From contig NZ_JABFRA010000018.1 of NCBI RefSeq assembly GCF_013141425.1, positions 1 through 50,111 of the forward strand: DNA of 50,111 nucleotides. The letters are read 5' to 3'. The number at the start of each line of letters is the position of its first letter. Within the stretch, counting starts at the first letter, position 1. The position numbers and the translations under genes were made by a program. Positions 1 through 9,724 of this stretch are shown piece by piece. The stretch is from Methylotenera sp. GTDB taxonomy: Bacteria; Pseudomonadota; Gammaproteobacteria; Burkholderiales; Methylophilaceae. The notes beneath the pieces were generated by a model that saw only the letters and a list, made by a program, of their open reading frames with translations, had not been told where the DNA came from and did no database searches.

Positions 1-115
1 AGCACTTAGCGAGAATGGTGATGCCAAGAACTGGTACAGAGCAGGTGTTATTAAAAAAACAAAAAAAGCCTCGAATTGCATATGGGCTACCGAAATTCGT
101 AACAGTTTTGGACGT

Positions 116-149
116 AAAAAAAGCAGTGTTTCACGTGAAACACTGCTTT
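116..149 (-). terminator. Rho-independent terminator of the cytochrome c'' gene, built around parS
   Basis: A perfect 30-bp palindrome (120-149) contains the parS core at its centre. Read on the minus strand it is followed by a run of seven T (122 down to 116, partly shared with the stem), the form of an intrinsic terminator. It lies about 40 bases past the stop codon of the minus-strand cytochrome gene. On the plus strand only three T follow the stem, so termination there would be weak. The stem is GC-poor but long, and the hairpin tip is the ParB recognition sequence itself. Confidence 0.65.
127..142. promoter_or_regulatory. parS: parS centromere site (ParB-binding palindrome)
   Basis: The 16 bases read TGTTTCACGTGAAACA, a perfect palindrome that matches the widely conserved chromosomal parS consensus (TGTTNCACGTGAAACA). 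ParB binds this sequence, loads as a CTP-dependent clamp and spreads, and ParA then moves the complex to segregate the origin region. The parA-parB pair begins about 3.4 kb downstream. No second perfect copy was found by eye in the window; CACGTG cores near 3860, 11738 and 33621 have several mismatches each. The core lies in a longer 30-bp palindrome annotated separately as a terminator. Confidence 0.9.
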
Positions 150-190
150 AAACGGCCAACCTAAGTCAGCCGCATGGCAAAGCCTTACAA

Positions 191-652
191 TTATTTTTTA
201 GCTGTTGGTGTTTTTTCAGTTAATAAATAAGTGATGTAGTTTGCTTTTTCAAATGCAGCACAATCGCTACCTACAACTTCGTTACAGTGTTTAACAAAGG
301 CGGCTTCAACTTTGTCAATGTCGCTAAAGCGTTTTTTGTTGGTCACTGGTGATAATGGTTTGATTGATTTTCCAGTAATAATGTGGCGGCCTTTGTCGGC
401 TGGGTTCGCGGTGTGGCATGATGCACAGGCTACAGGTTTGCCTTCAGTTTTTGCATCACCTTTAAATTGTTTGATTTCGCGAGTGTAAAATTCTTTACCT
501 GCCTCAGCAGAAACGCCAGCAAATGCTGGATCTACGTTTTTAGCAATAGTTGCGTATTTTTGCGCTAGTTTTTCTGCGTTAGCAACATCTGCTTGTGCAG
601 AAAGCGTAGCAAAGCCAAGAATAGCTGCTAAAACGATACTAATTTTTTTCAT
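191..652 (-). CDS. cycA: Cytochrome c'' (SHP/DUF1924-type monohaem c cytochrome), periplasmic
   Basis: This 153-residue exported monohaem cytochrome has a signal peptide with cleavage likely after Ala21 (AQA before DVAN). The mature part resembles, from memory along almost its whole length, cytochrome c'' of Methylophilus methylotrophus. The haem site is C76-A-S-C79-H80. His122, in KHC, fits the second axial ligand that detaches on reduction in the Methylophilus protein, and Cys123/Cys131 have the spacing of its disulphide. The family shows redox-linked spin change and binds small ligands such as NO or O2 after reduction; its physiological partner is uncertain. The start is supported by a GGAG sequence 6-7 bases upstream. 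It is transcribed away from mnmG and ends before the parS hairpin. The symbol cycA follows the name used in Methylophilus. Confidence 0.88.
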   Translation of the reverse strand: MKKISIVLAAILGFATLSAQADVANAEKLAQKYATIAKNVDPAFAGVSAEAGKEFYTREIKQFKGDAKTEGKPVACASCHTANPADKGRHIITGKSIKPLSPVTNKKRFSDIDKVEAAFVKHCNEVVGSDCAAFEKANYITYLLTEKTPTAKK

Positions 653-963
653 TTGAATCTCCGTCTTTTGGTTTTAATAAAATTGTTTGCGTTGCAAATT
701 GTATTAATTATATATGCTATCGCTTAACAATTGGGGCTACTTTGATTTTTATCAAGCGAAGAATATGCCAACATTGTTAAGAAATTATGTCTATATAGCA
801 AGCACTAACGTTTTATCGCAAAAAGAGTTGACGTAATTGTCTGAAAAAACATGCTTTTACATGACTAATAGCCGCTAATAAAGTAAAATCTCACTCTTGC
901 TTGATTCATTGTGAATTGATCGACAATGAATCGCTAAATTTTTGAAAAAGATATGCGTTAACT
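653..963. other. Divergent intergenic region between cytochrome c'' and mnmG
   Basis: This 311-base AT-rich stretch has no convincing gene. Its cytochrome-proximal half carries a perfect TTGAT-N4-ATCAA dyad and a TATAAT-like hexamer facing the cytochrome gene. On the mnmG side a TTGACG (828-833) might be a -35 element, but no good -10 follows at the normal distance. mnmG has no clear Shine-Dalgarno sequence. No DnaA-box cluster was seen, so nothing here supports calling it an origin. Confidence 0.5.
707..755 (-). promoter_or_regulatory. FNR/ANR-type box and candidate promoter of cytochrome c''
   Basis: Bases 742-755 read TTGATTTTTATCAA, an exact match to the TTGAT-N4-ATCAA consensus of FNR/ANR-family regulators. 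On the minus strand a TATAAT hexamer sits at 712-707, about 39 bases from the box centre and about 55 bases before the start codon. This is close to the usual activator geometry (box centred near -41.5), although the implied start site would put the box a few bases further upstream. The simplest inference is oxygen-responsive activation of the cytochrome. The box is symmetric, so it could also affect mnmG about 210 bases away. Confidence 0.55.
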
Positions 964-2877
964 ATGAATTTTCTTGAAATTTTTGATGTAATTGTCGTCG
1001 GTGGCGGCCACGCAGGCACCGAAGCGGCGCTTGCCAGCGCCAGAATGGGGCAAAAAACCCTGTTGCTGACGCACAACATTGAAACTTTGGGTCAAATGTC
1101 TTGCAATCCAAGCATTGGCGGTATTGGTAAAGGCCATTTAGTTAAAGAGATTGATGCGCTTGGTGGCGCAATGGCTGCCGCAACAGATGAAGGCGGTATT
1201 CAGTTTAGAATTTTAAATTCCAGCAAAGGCCCCGCAGTGCGCGCCACGCGTGCGCAAGCTGACCGTATTTTATATAAAGCGGCGATTCGCCACCGGTTAG
1301 AAAATCAGCCCAACTTATGGCTGTTTCAACAGGCTGTTGACGACATTATTTTAGATGGCGAGCGTGCCGCAGGTGTGGTGACGCAAATTGGTTTGCGTTT
1401 TAACTCAAAAGCGGTGGTGTTAACAGCTGGCACGTTTTTAGGTGGTTTGGTGCATGTAGGCATGCAAAATTACAGCGCAGGCCGTGCGGGTGACCCGCCT
1501 GCTATTTCATTGGCAGCGCGTTTGCGTGAAATTGGCTTGCCGGCAGGCAGATTAAAAACAGGCACGCCACCACGTATTGATGGCCGTACCATTGATTATT
1601 CTGTGATGACGATTCAGCCGGGCGACGACCCTGTGCCAGTGTTCTCGTTTTTAGGCAATGCGGCACAACACCCCGCTCAACTGCCATGCTGGATTACGCA
1701 TACCAACGCGCAAACGCACGACATTATTCGTAGTGGTTTAGACCGCTCGCCCATGTACACTGGCGTGATTGAGGGCGTTGGCCCGCGTTATTGCCCAAGT
1801 GTGGAAGACAAAATCCATCGCTTTGCCGATAAAGAATCGCACCAGATATTTTTAGAGCCTGAAGGCTTAAACACTAATGAAATTTACCCAAACGGCATTT
1901 CAACCAGTTTGCCGTTTGATATTCAGCTGGCCCTGGTGCGCTCGGTAAAAGGCTTGGAAAATGCACACATTCTGCGCCCGGGTTATGCCATTGAGTACGA
2001 TTATTACGACCCGCGTGGTTTGAAATCAAGCTTGGAAACCAAAGCGGTAAAAGGTTTGTTTTTTGCTGGCCAGATTAATGGCACCACGGGGTATGAAGAA
2101 GCCGGTGCACAAGGTTTGCTGGCGGGCGCGAATGCGGCACTTTATGCGCAAGAAAAAGACGCTTGGTGCCCAGCGCGCGACGAGGCGTATTTGGGCGTGT
2201 TGGTGGATGATTTAATCACCCGTGGTGTAACTGAGCCGTATCGGATGTTTACAAGTCGTGCTGAATACAGACTTCAGCTTAGGGAAGACAACGCCGATAT
2301 GCGCCTTACCGAAATTGGCCGCAAATTAGGCTTGGTGGACGATGTGCGTTGGGAAGCATTCAGCCGCAAGAAAGAAGCGGTAGAGCGCGAGCAAGAGCGA
2401 TTGAAAAAAACCTTTGTGCAACCTGCCAATTTAGCAACAGAAAAAATGGTGGAATTATTTGGCAAACCGCTCGAGCATGAGTACAGCTTGTTTGAATTAT
2501 TACGCAGACCCGAAGTGAGTTATGAAGCGGTGCTGACCTTGGGCGAAATCGGCTTGGGCGAGGTGGAACCTGCCGTGCGCGAGCAAGTGGAGATTGCCGC
2601 GAAATACCAAGGCTATATTGATCGCCAAACCGACGAAGTGGAGCGCAGTCGTGGGCAAGAAAATACCAAATTACCAAGTGATTTAGATTACCGCGAGATT
2701 CATGGTTTGCCGATTGAAGCGCAACAAAAACTTAATGCGCAAAAGCCAGAAACAATCGGCCAAGCCAGCCGCATTTCAGGCATCACGCCTGCAGCGATTT
2801 CACTATTATTGGTTTATTTAAAGCGCAAATCGCGCAGCAAGCCCTTGGATAATAAATCAGCTGATTTAGCCGCATGA
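964..2877 (+). CDS. mnmG: tRNA uridine-5-carboxymethylaminomethyl(34) synthesis enzyme MnmG
   Basis: MnmG (GidA) acts with MnmE to place a carboxymethylaminomethyl group on the wobble uridine of certain tRNAs, using FAD, NADH and methylene-tetrahydrofolate. The FAD-binding Rossmann motif [11 protein letters not shown] is at residues 12-22. The family signature around [12 protein letters not shown] (47-58) and the [11 protein letters not shown] motif mid-protein, which carries a conserved cysteine, are both present. A helical MnmE-contacting C-terminal domain completes the 637 residues, close to the usual 625-630. No clear ribosome-binding site precedes the ATG, but an in-frame stop lies just upstream. 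The stop codon overlaps the start of rsmG by four bases (ATGA), so the two are translationally coupled. mnmE itself is not in the window. Confidence 0.97.
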   Translation: MNFLEIFDVIVVGGGHAGTEAALASARMGQKTLLLTHNIETLGQMSCNPSIGGIGKGHLVKEIDALGGAMAAATDEGGIQFRILNSSKGPAVRATRAQADRILYKAAIRHRLENQPNLWLFQQAVDDIILDGERAAGVVTQIGLRFNSKAVVLTAGTFLGGLVHVGMQNYSAGRAGDPPAISLAARLREIGLPAGRLKTGTPPRIDGRTIDYSVMTIQPGDDPVPVFSFLGNAAQHPAQLPCWITHTNAQTHDIIRSGLDRSPMYTGVIEGVGPRYCPSVEDKIHRFADKESHQIFLEPEGLNTNEIYPNGISTSLPFDIQLALVRSVKGLENAHILRPGYAIEYDYYDPRGLKSSLETKAVKGLFFAGQINGTTGYEEAGAQGLLAGANAALYAQEKDAWCPARDEAYLGVLVDDLITRGVTEPYRMFTSRAEYRLQLREDNADMRLTEIGRKLGLVDDVRWEAFSRKKEAVEREQERLKKTFVQPANLATEKMVELFGKPLEHEYSLFELLRRPEVSYEAVLTLGEIGLGEVEPAVREQVEIAAKYQGYIDRQTDEVERSRGQENTKLPSDLDYREIHGLPIEAQQKLNAQKPETIGQASRISGITPAAISLLLVYLKRKSRSKPLDNKSADLAA

Positions 2878-3530
2878 GCCTACAAAGCACCTTACAAACC
2901 AAGCTGCAAGCTGGCTTGCTAGAGATGGGGTTGCAGATTGATGCAGAAAAACAGGATAAATTGCTGGCGTATGTGCTGCTGATTGATAAATGGAACAAAG
3001 TGCATAACCTGACCGCGATTCGTGATCCGCTGGAGATGGTGACTTTGCATTTGCTCGATAGCTTAAGCGTATTGCCACATGTGCAGGCTTTGGCGCCGAG
3101 TAACATGTTAGATGTGGGCGCAGGCGCAGGCTTGCCGAGTATTCCCTTGGCAATATGTTTGCCAGAACTGCAAGTGACGGCAATTGATTCAGTTAGCAAA
3201 AAAACAAGTTTTATGCGGCAGGTTAAAGGTGAATTGGGTTTGTCAAACTTTCAAGTTGAAGCAGGCCGTGTGGAATCGCTTAAGCAAGTAGCTAGATTTG
3301 AGGTGATTATTTCACGCGCGTTTTCTGAAATTGGTTTATTTGTAAAACTGACAAAACATTTGCTTGATGACCATGGGCAATGGCTGGCAATGAAGGGTGT
3401 AGTGCCAGAGCATGAGTTTGATGGCCAAGATTTTAAATCTGCGAATGTGCAAATCAACAAAATTGAAGTGTTAAAAGTGGCGAGTTTAGAGGCTGAACGC
3501 CATCTTGTATTTTTAAGTGCGATTAAATAA
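2874..3530 (+). CDS. rsmG: 16S rRNA (guanine(527)-N7)-methyltransferase RsmG
   Basis: RsmG (GidB) uses S-adenosylmethionine to methylate N7 of G527 in the 530 loop of 16S rRNA; its loss gives low-level streptomycin resistance in other bacteria. The AdoMet-binding motif [15 protein letters not shown] lies at residues 79-93, preceded by the family segment [13 protein letters not shown] (40-52). The length of 218 residues is typical. It overlaps mnmG by four bases and is followed 26 bases later by parA, the classical gidA-gidB-parA-parB order near the origin of many proteobacteria. Confidence 0.97.
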   Translation: MSLQSTLQTKLQAGLLEMGLQIDAEKQDKLLAYVLLIDKWNKVHNLTAIRDPLEMVTLHLLDSLSVLPHVQALAPSNMLDVGAGAGLPSIPLAICLPELQVTAIDSVSKKTSFMRQVKGELGLSNFQVEAGRVESLKQVARFEVIISRAFSEIGLFVKLTKHLLDDHGQWLAMKGVVPEHEFDGQDFKSANVQINKIEVLKVASLEAERHLVFLSAIK

Positions 3531-3556
3531 TTTTGATAATTAATTTAAGATAAATA

Positions 3557-4342
3557 ATGAAAATATTAGCAATCACCAATCAAAAAGGCGGCGTAGGTAA
3601 AACTACGACTTGCGTTAATCTGGCGGCGAGTTTGGCTAATTTTGGCAAGCGCGTGTTGCTAATTGATCTTGATCCGCAAGGTAATGCCAGTACAGGTAGT
3701 GGTATTGATAAAACGCATCTTAAACATAGCATTTATCATGTGTTGATTGGTGAAAAGTCACTGAAAGAAGTTATTCAGCGTAGTGAAAAAGGTGGATTTG
3801 ATATCGCCCCGTCGAACCGTGATTTAGCGGGTGCGGAAGTTGAACTGGTTAACGAGCTCGCACGTGAAAATCGCCTAAAAGTGGCAATTGCCAAGTTGGT
3901 GAATGCAGAAGGTGAAAAGCCGTATGACGTGATTCTGCTGGATTGTCCCCCTGCCCTCAATTTAGTCACGGTGAATGCGTTGACGGCTTCGAATGCGGTG
4001 ATGATTCCGATGCAGTGCGAATATTATGCGTTGGAAGGTTTGTCAGATTTAGTGAACACCATTAAAAAAGTGCGTGCACGTTTGAACCCAACACTTGAGA
4101 TTGAGGGCTTGCTGCGTACTTTGTTTGATAACCGTAATATGCTTGCGCAACAAGTGTCGGCACAGTTGATTAGCCACTTTGGCGATAAAGTGTATAAGAC
4201 GATTATTCCGCGCAATGTGCGCTTGGCCGAGGCGCCAAGTTATGGCCTGCCAGTGTTAAGTTACGATAAAAGTTCAAAAGGCGCGGTTGCCTATTTAGAG
4301 TTGGCAAAAGAAGTAATGCGGAGCGGAAAAAAACATGGCTAA
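3557..4342 (+). CDS. parA: Chromosome-partitioning ATPase ParA
   Basis: ParA is a Walker-type ATPase that binds the nucleoid non-specifically as an ATP dimer and draws ParB-parS complexes along its gradient, segregating the replicated origin. The deviant Walker A motif KGGVGKTT is at residues 10-17, followed by the Walker A' region (DLDPQGNAST) and the Walker B segment (VILLDCPP). At 261 residues it lacks the N-terminal helix-turn-helix of plasmid-type ParA, so it is a chromosomal ParA (Soj-like). The ribosome-binding site is weak. Its 3' end overlaps parB by eight bases. The cognate parS is about 3.4 kb upstream. Confidence 0.97.
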   Translation: MKILAITNQKGGVGKTTTCVNLAASLANFGKRVLLIDLDPQGNASTGSGIDKTHLKHSIYHVLIGEKSLKEVIQRSEKGGFDIAPSNRDLAGAEVELVNELARENRLKVAIAKLVNAEGEKPYDVILLDCPPALNLVTVNALTASNAVMIPMQCEYYALEGLSDLVNTIKKVRARLNPTLEIEGLLRTLFDNRNMLAQQVSAQLISHFGDKVYKTIIPRNVRLAEAPSYGLPVLSYDKSSKGAVAYLELAKEVMRSGKKHG

Positions 4343-5210
4343 ATTAAAAGGCTTGAATAGAGGCTTGGGACGTGGACTGGATTCACTGCTGGCAGGTGAT
4401 ATGGGCAGCGTAGGTGAAGCGGATTCGCTCTTGGTGCTTAAAGTGACGCAATTACAACCAGGTAAGTATCAACCACGTAGCTATATGGACGATGCGGCTT
4501 TGCAGACCTTGGCGGCTTCAATCAAATCACAGGGCGTTATGCAGCCGATTTTGGTGCGTCACATTGACGATGAGCAATATGAAATCATTGCAGGTGAGCG
4601 CCGCTGGCGTGCCAGCCAAATAGCGGGTTTGGAAGAAGTGCCAGTATTGGTGCGCGAAATTGCCGATGAAGCTGCGTTGGCGATGGCCTTAATTGAAAAT
4701 ATTCAACGCGAAAATCTAAATCCGCTTGAGGAAGCTCAAGGCATTAAGCGTTTAATCGATGAATTTGCGATGACGCATGAAAAAGCTGCAGCAGCGGTCG
4801 GGCGTTCACGCGTGGCGGTATCCAATCTGTTGCGCTTGCTTTCATTGTGCGCACCCGTGCAAGATATGTTAATGCGTGGCAAATTAGACATGGGGCATGC
4901 GCGTGCGCTGGTGGTTTTAAGTGGCGCACAACAAATTATGTTGGCAGAACAAATTGTACAAAATGATTTATCGGTGCGTGATGTAGAGAATGCAGTAAAA
5001 AAACTGCACGCTGAAACCGAAAAAACGCCACAGAAATTCAGCCAGAAAATCCATAGTAATCCTGATGTATTAAGGCTGGAAGAGACGTTAAGCGATAAAT
5101 TGGGTGCGACTGTGAGGATCAAGTCAGGTGCGAATGGTGCGGGTTCATTGAAAATTAGTTATGCAAATCTGGATCAGTTGGATGAAATTATTGCAAAAAT
5201 TTCACGCTAA
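4335..5210 (+). CDS. parB: Chromosome-partitioning CTPase ParB
   Basis: ParB binds parS, loads as a CTP-gated sliding clamp and stimulates ParA ATPase. The N-terminal LGRGLDSLL (residues 11-19) is the ParA-contacting peptide. The CTP-binding ParB/Srx domain carries GERRWR (87-92) and ENIQREN (121-127). A helix-turn-helix for parS follows at about 149-172, and the C-terminal dimerisation domain ends the 291 residues. The start lies within the end of parA, with a GGAG-like element about a dozen bases upstream. Together with the perfect parS at 127-142 this forms a complete ParABS module. Confidence 0.97.
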   Translation: MAKLKGLNRGLGRGLDSLLAGDMGSVGEADSLLVLKVTQLQPGKYQPRSYMDDAALQTLAASIKSQGVMQPILVRHIDDEQYEIIAGERRWRASQIAGLEEVPVLVREIADEAALAMALIENIQRENLNPLEEAQGIKRLIDEFAMTHEKAAAAVGRSRVAVSNLLRLLSLCAPVQDMLMRGKLDMGHARALVVLSGAQQIMLAEQIVQNDLSVRDVENAVKKLHAETEKTPQKFSQKIHSNPDVLRLEETLSDKLGATVRIKSGANGAGSLKISYANLDQLDEIIAKISR

Positions 5211-5257
5211 GTGTTTCATTTTGCTTAAACAAACTCGCATTCCTTGCAACTTAAGCC

Positions 5258-5286
5258 TTGACTAAAAAGCGGTATTAATTCAAAAT
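5258..5286 (+). promoter_or_regulatory. Candidate sigma-70 promoter of the ATP synthase operon
   Basis: In the 178-base gap between parB and atpI a TTGACT hexamer (5258-5263) is followed after exactly 17 bases by CAAAAT (5281-5286). It is a reasonable sigma-70 match about 100 bases before atpI. No terminator hairpin was seen after parB, so some read-through from the par genes is likely. The call rests on hexamer matches only. Confidence 0.4.
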
Positions 5287-5388
5287 CGCGGTCTTTGCTA
5301 AATGCGGTATGTAAAAAAATCGTAAAAACAGCAATTTTTTAAGCAATAAAACTAACTGGTTTTAAACAAATTAACTAGGTTTAAGCGA

Positions 5389-5763
5389 TTGTCAACAGCC
5401 AAAACTTCAGATGTATTTAGCACAATGCTTAAAATTCAGCTAATAGCTACGTTTTCAGTTGCATTGCTAGCGCTGTTGGTTTCAGGCTTTAATGCAGGAA
5501 TTTCTGCCGTATTGGGCGGTATGAGCGTGGTATTAGGCGCTTGTGCAGCCGCCGCAGTCGCCAAGCGTGGCGAAAAGAATACAGATGCTTCAGGAATTTT
5601 AGTGAATTTACTAAAAGCGGAAGCGGTAAAAATATTAGTAATAATCGTCTTATTAGTGATTATATTTAACTTATATCAGCAACTGGTACCACCAGCGTTG
5701 ATTTCCGGTTTAGCCGCCGCCGCTTTGTTTTCGGGCGCAGCGCTTAGCCGACTAAAGGTTTAA
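5389..5763 (+). CDS. atpI: ATP synthase subunit I (AtpI)
   Basis: AtpI is a small membrane protein encoded first in many atp operons. It is thought to assist assembly of the c-ring and possibly Mg2+ handling, and is not part of the finished enzyme. The 124 residues contain about four hydrophobic segments, at roughly 15-35, 38-55, 73-92 and 98-118. The start proposed here is TTG, with an AGG about nine bases upstream. An in-frame ATG twelve codons later (5425) is the alternative and would shorten only the polar N-terminus. Its identity rests on position and membrane topology as well as sequence. Confidence 0.88.
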   Translation: MSTAKTSDVFSTMLKIQLIATFSVALLALLVSGFNAGISAVLGGMSVVLGACAAAAVAKRGEKNTDASGILVNLLKAEAVKILVIIVLLVIIFNLYQQLVPPALISGLAAAALFSGAALSRLKV

Positions 5764-5809
5764 GTTATATAGTTTAAATTAAACGAATTTTTAAAGTAAA
5801 TATTAGATT

Positions 5810-6643
5810 ATGGCCACAGAACACGCAAATAACTCAGAACACGCACTGACCCCCGCTGGTTATATTGAGCATCATTTAAGCTTTAATGCGCACCCGGTCA
5901 CGGAAGGTGCAGGTTTTTGGACATTGCACGTCGATACGTTTGTGATGTCTGTTGCGCTAGGTTTATTGGTAATGGGTTTGGTTTGGCTGGTTGCGCGTAA
6001 AGCAACTTCAGGTGTGCCAAGCAAAGGTCAAGCCTTTGTTGAGCTGATTTTTGGCTTTGTAGATGAGCAAGTTAAAAATATATTCCACGGCAATCGCCAT
6101 AGTTTTATAGCCCCAACAGCATTAACCGTGTTCTTGTGGGTATTTGCCATGAACTCGATGGACTTTTTACCAGTAGATTGGGTGGCTGGTATTGTTTCAT
6201 TCTTTGGTGGTGAACATGCTAAATGGCGCGCCGTGCCAACTTCAGACATTAACACGACGTTTGCTTTGGCTTTATCCGTGTGGATTTTAATGATTTTCTT
6301 TTCTATAAAAGTTAAAGGTTTGGTCGGCTGGCTACACGAGCTTTTCTTCTCACCATTCGGTACTAAAATTTGGGTGTTACCTTTAAACTTCTTGTTTAAC
6401 TTGATCGAATACGTTTCAAAACCACTGTCACATTCATTGCGACTATTCGGCAATATGTATGCTGGCGAAGTTATTTTCCTATTACTTGGTTTGTGGGCGG
6501 CTACAGGCGTTTCTGGCACAATTTTCGGTGCGATTTTAGGCGCTGGTTGGTCAATCTTCCATATTTTAATTGTTGCCTTGCAAGCTTTTATTTTCATGAT
6601 GTTAACGGTGGTTTATTTAGCCATGGCGCATGAAGGTCATTAA
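5810..6643 (+). CDS. atpB: F0F1 ATP synthase subunit a
   Basis: Subunit a forms the two proton half-channels beside the c-ring of the F0 sector in the inner membrane. The essential arginine is Arg211 in the motif [12 protein letters not shown] (209-220), which works against the c-subunit aspartate. Around it are five or six membrane helices, and the 277-residue length is normal. A long polar N-terminus of about 40 residues precedes the first helix. No strong ribosome-binding site is visible before the ATG. It is the second gene of the operon, 46 bases after atpI. Confidence 0.97.
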   Translation: MATEHANNSEHALTPAGYIEHHLSFNAHPVTEGAGFWTLHVDTFVMSVALGLLVMGLVWLVARKATSGVPSKGQAFVELIFGFVDEQVKNIFHGNRHSFIAPTALTVFLWVFAMNSMDFLPVDWVAGIVSFFGGEHAKWRAVPTSDINTTFALALSVWILMIFFSIKVKGLVGWLHELFFSPFGTKIWVLPLNFLFNLIEYVSKPLSHSLRLFGNMYAGEVIFLLLGLWAATGVSGTIFGAILGAGWSIFHILIVALQAFIFMMLTVVYLAMAHEGH

Positions 6644-6654
6644 TTAGTTCAAGT

Positions 6655-6988
<334 letters not shown>

Positions 6989-7066
6989 TTAGCTTATAAA
7001 TAATTTGGTTGCCAGGCTATTAAAAAGGCTGGCACAAATTAAACGACTTAAATATTGGAGTAAGTA

Positions 7067-7537
7067 ATGAACATTAACTTTACACTTATCGCACAAGCTA
7101 TCGCATTTGCTGTGTTGATTTGGTTCACAGTGAAATTCGTTTGGCCGCCGTTATTAACGGCGATAGAAACACGTCAAAAGGAAATTGCAGATGGTTTGGC
7201 AGCGGCGCAAGAAGGTAAAAGTGCCTTGGAAGTTGCCGCTAAGAAATCAGAAGCAGCCATCGCTGAAGCTAAACAAAAAGCGAGCGAGATTATTGGTCAG
7301 GCTGAAAAACGCGGTTCACAAATCGTAGAAGAAGCTAAAGGCAATGCTAAAACTGAAGGTGATCGTATTTTAGCTAACGCTAAAGCGGAAATTGACCAAG
7401 AGGTTAACCGTGCAAAAGAAGGCCTGCGTTCACAAGTGTCTGCCTTGGCCATTGCTGGTGCTGAAAAAATCTTGCGTAAAGAAATTGACGCAAAAGCACA
7501 CAGTGAGATGTTATCTAAATTAGCAGCTGAACTTTAA
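7067..7537 (+). CDS. atpF: F0F1 ATP synthase subunit b
   Basis: Subunit b dimerises to form the peripheral stalk that holds F1 static against F0. One N-terminal membrane helix (about residues 5-26, ending near FVWPPLL) is followed by a long, charged Ala/Lys/Glu-rich helix that forms the right-handed coiled coil. The 156 residues are the standard length. A GGAG ribosome-binding site stands seven bases before the ATG. Only one b gene is present, as expected for a non-photosynthetic proteobacterium. Confidence 0.97.
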   Translation: MNINFTLIAQAIAFAVLIWFTVKFVWPPLLTAIETRQKEIADGLAAAQEGKSALEVAAKKSEAAIAEAKQKASEIIGQAEKRGSQIVEEAKGNAKTEGDRILANAKAEIDQEVNRAKEGLRSQVSALAIAGAEKILRKEIDAKAHSEMLSKLAAEL

Positions 7538-7559
7538 GCTAAGGAACAGAGGAAATCAC

Positions 7560-8096
7560 ATGGCTGAAATATCAACCATCGCAAGACCTTACGCAGTAGC
7601 AGCTTATAAATTAGGTCGCGAACAAAAATCTTTGGCTAAGTGGTCTGACATGCTAGGTTTTGCATCTGCGGTTGCGAGTAACGCGCAAATGCAAGCCTAT
7701 ATTCAAGATCCAAAAGTGATTAGTAGCGAATTGCAGGCGGCTTTTTTGAAGGTGAGTGGCGACAATCTGAATGAGCAGGGTCAAAACTTGATTAAAGTAC
7801 TGGTTGAGTATGGCCGCTTGTCAATTTTGTCAGCTATTACAGCGGCGTTTGAAGAACTTAAAGTCCAGGACGAAGGCACGCTGGATGCGCAAATTATTGC
7901 CGCTGCAAAACCAAGCGCTGCTGAAATAAAAGATTTGGTTAAACGCTTAGAAGCGAAGTTTGGTAAAAAGATTGAAGCCAATGTTTCTGTCGATTCAGAC
8001 CTCATCGGTGGCATTAAAATTATCGTTGGCGATACTGTGATAGACGCATCCGTCAAAGGTCAGTTACAAAATTTAGCTTACACGCTTTCAGCTTAA
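7560..8096 (+). CDS. atpH: F0F1 ATP synthase subunit delta
   Basis: Subunit delta joins the peripheral stalk (b2) to the top of the alpha3-beta3 hexamer. The 178 residues match the usual length. The N-terminal helical domain begins with the typical IARPYAVAAY (7-16), and the C-terminal region carries the family segment DSDLIGGIKIIVGD (145-158). An AGAGGA ribosome-binding site precedes the ATG. It sits between atpF and atpA in the standard operon order. Confidence 0.97.
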   Translation: MAEISTIARPYAVAAYKLGREQKSLAKWSDMLGFASAVASNAQMQAYIQDPKVISSELQAAFLKVSGDNLNEQGQNLIKVLVEYGRLSILSAITAAFEELKVQDEGTLDAQIIAAAKPSAAEIKDLVKRLEAKFGKKIEANVSVDSDLIGGIKIIVGDTVIDASVKGQLQNLAYTLSA

Positions 8097-8143
8097 GCCT
8101 AGCAACAAAGTAATCTAGGCAAAGAATACTATTAGGAGTCAAC

Positions 8144-9685
8144 ATGCAGTTATCTACATCAGAAATCAGTGAACTGATTAAAAGCAGATTAGAAAATTTT
8201 TCTACCACAGCTGAAGCACGTACTCAAGGTACCGTTATTTCAGTAACAGATGGTATCGTACGTATACACGGTCTTTCAAACGTGATGTCAGGCGAGATGA
8301 TTGAATTTCCAGGCAACACATTCGGTTTGGCGCTTAACTTAGAGCGTGATTCAGTGGGTGCGGTTGTGTTAGGTGATTATGAGCATATTACCGAAGGTGA
8401 TATCTGTAAATGTACAGGTCGTATTTTGGAAGTGCCCGTTGGCCCAGAACTAGTTGGCCGCGTAGTAAATGCTCTCGGTCAGCCGATTGATGGTAAGGGC
8501 CCAGTAAATGCTAAGTTAACTGATAAGATTGAAAAAGTAGCGCCAGGCGTTATTGCACGTAAATCTGTTTCTCAACCCGTGCAAACCGGTTTGAAATCTG
8601 TAGACTCAATGGTTCCAGTGGGCCGTGGTCAACGTGAGTTAATTATTGGTGACCGTCAAACAGGTAAAACTGCAGTTGCTGTTGATGCGATCATTAACCA
8701 AAAAGGTCAAAACATGACCTGTATCTACGTTGCGATTGGCCAAAAGGCTTCTACAGTAGCCAACGTGGTGCGTAAGCTCGAAGAAAACGGCGCATTGGCC
8801 TACACCATTGTGGTTGCGGCGACTGCTTCTGACTCAGCGGCGTTGCAATTCTTAGCACCATATGCTGGTTGTACCATGGGTGAATACTTCCGTGACCGCG
8901 GTGAAGATGCATTGATCGTTTATGATGATTTGACCAAACAAGCGATTGCTTACCGTCAAATTTCATTGCTATTACGTCGTCCACCAGGCCGCGAAGCTTA
9001 TCCAGGCGACGTTTTCTACATCCACTCACGTTTATTAGAGCGTGCAGCGCGTGTTAACGAGGAGTACGTAGAAAAATTCACTAACGGCGCTGTAAAAGGC
9101 AAAACAGGTTCATTAACGGCATTGCCAGTGATTGAAACTGCAGCGGGTGACGTTTCTGCATTCGTTCCAACCAACGTGATTTCGATTACCGATGGTCAAA
9201 TTTTCTTGGAAACGGACTTGTTCAACGCGGGTATTCGTCCTGCGATTAATGCTGGTATTTCAGTATCGCGCGTGGGTGGTGCTGCTCAAACTAAAGTTAT
9301 TAAGAAACTTGGTGGTGGTGTACGTTTAGCATTAGCGCAATATCGTGAATTAGCTGCGTTCGCGCAATTCGCATCTGATTTGGACGAAGCAACACGTAAA
9401 CAATTGGACCGTGGTCGCATGTTTACTGAGTTGATGAAACAGGCACAATATGCACCATTAAGTGTTTCAAACATGGCTATTACCTTGTTTGCAGCGAACA
9501 AAGGTTATTTTGATGATGTTGCAACGAATAAAGTACTAGCATTTGAAACTAAGTTGCATGGCTTCATTGCATCAAAATACAAATCAATTGCTGACGCGAT
9601 TGAAACAAGCAAAGATTTAAGTGGCGACAACGAAAAAGCACTTGATGCAGCTATTCAAGACTTTAAAGCGACAACTGCTTACTAA
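8144..9685 (+). CDS. atpA: F0F1 ATP synthase subunit alpha
   Basis: Alpha is the non-catalytic nucleotide-binding subunit of the F1 hexamer. Its Walker A motif GDRQTGKT is at residues 169-176, and the 513 residues are the same length as in E. coli. The N-terminal beta-barrel, the central nucleotide domain and the C-terminal helical domain are all present. A strong TAGGAG site lies seven bases before the ATG. Nothing unusual is seen. Confidence 0.98.
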   Translation: MQLSTSEISELIKSRLENFSTTAEARTQGTVISVTDGIVRIHGLSNVMSGEMIEFPGNTFGLALNLERDSVGAVVLGDYEHITEGDICKCTGRILEVPVGPELVGRVVNALGQPIDGKGPVNAKLTDKIEKVAPGVIARKSVSQPVQTGLKSVDSMVPVGRGQRELIIGDRQTGKTAVAVDAIINQKGQNMTCIYVAIGQKASTVANVVRKLEENGALAYTIVVAATASDSAALQFLAPYAGCTMGEYFRDRGEDALIVYDDLTKQAIAYRQISLLLRRPPGREAYPGDVFYIHSRLLERAARVNEEYVEKFTNGAVKGKTGSLTALPVIETAAGDVSAFVPTNVISITDGQIFLETDLFNAGIRPAINAGISVSRVGGAAQTKVIKKLGGGVRLALAQYRELAAFAQFASDLDEATRKQLDRGRMFTELMKQAQYAPLSVSNMAITLFAANKGYFDDVATNKVLAFETKLHGFIASKYKSIADAIETSKDLSGDNEKALDAAIQDFKATTAY

Positions 9686-9724
9686 TTCTCTAACTATTAG
9701 GAAAACTTACCTAGGGGTATTGGA

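Noticed and set aside
1-151. Open reading to the left edge in two plus-strand frames (49 and 53 codons), possibly the 3' end of a gene
   Set aside because: Two overlapping frames and the minus strand are all open, the sequence is AT-rich, and neither peptide matches a family I know. A truncated gene end is possible but cannot be supported.
3855-3871. Second parS-like CACGTGAAA in parA
   Set aside because: Only the right half matches; several positions of the palindrome differ, so ParB loading is not expected.
6028-6597. Minus-strand frame of 189 codons inside atpB
   Set aside because: It is antisense to a certain ATP synthase gene and has no motif or ribosome-binding site.
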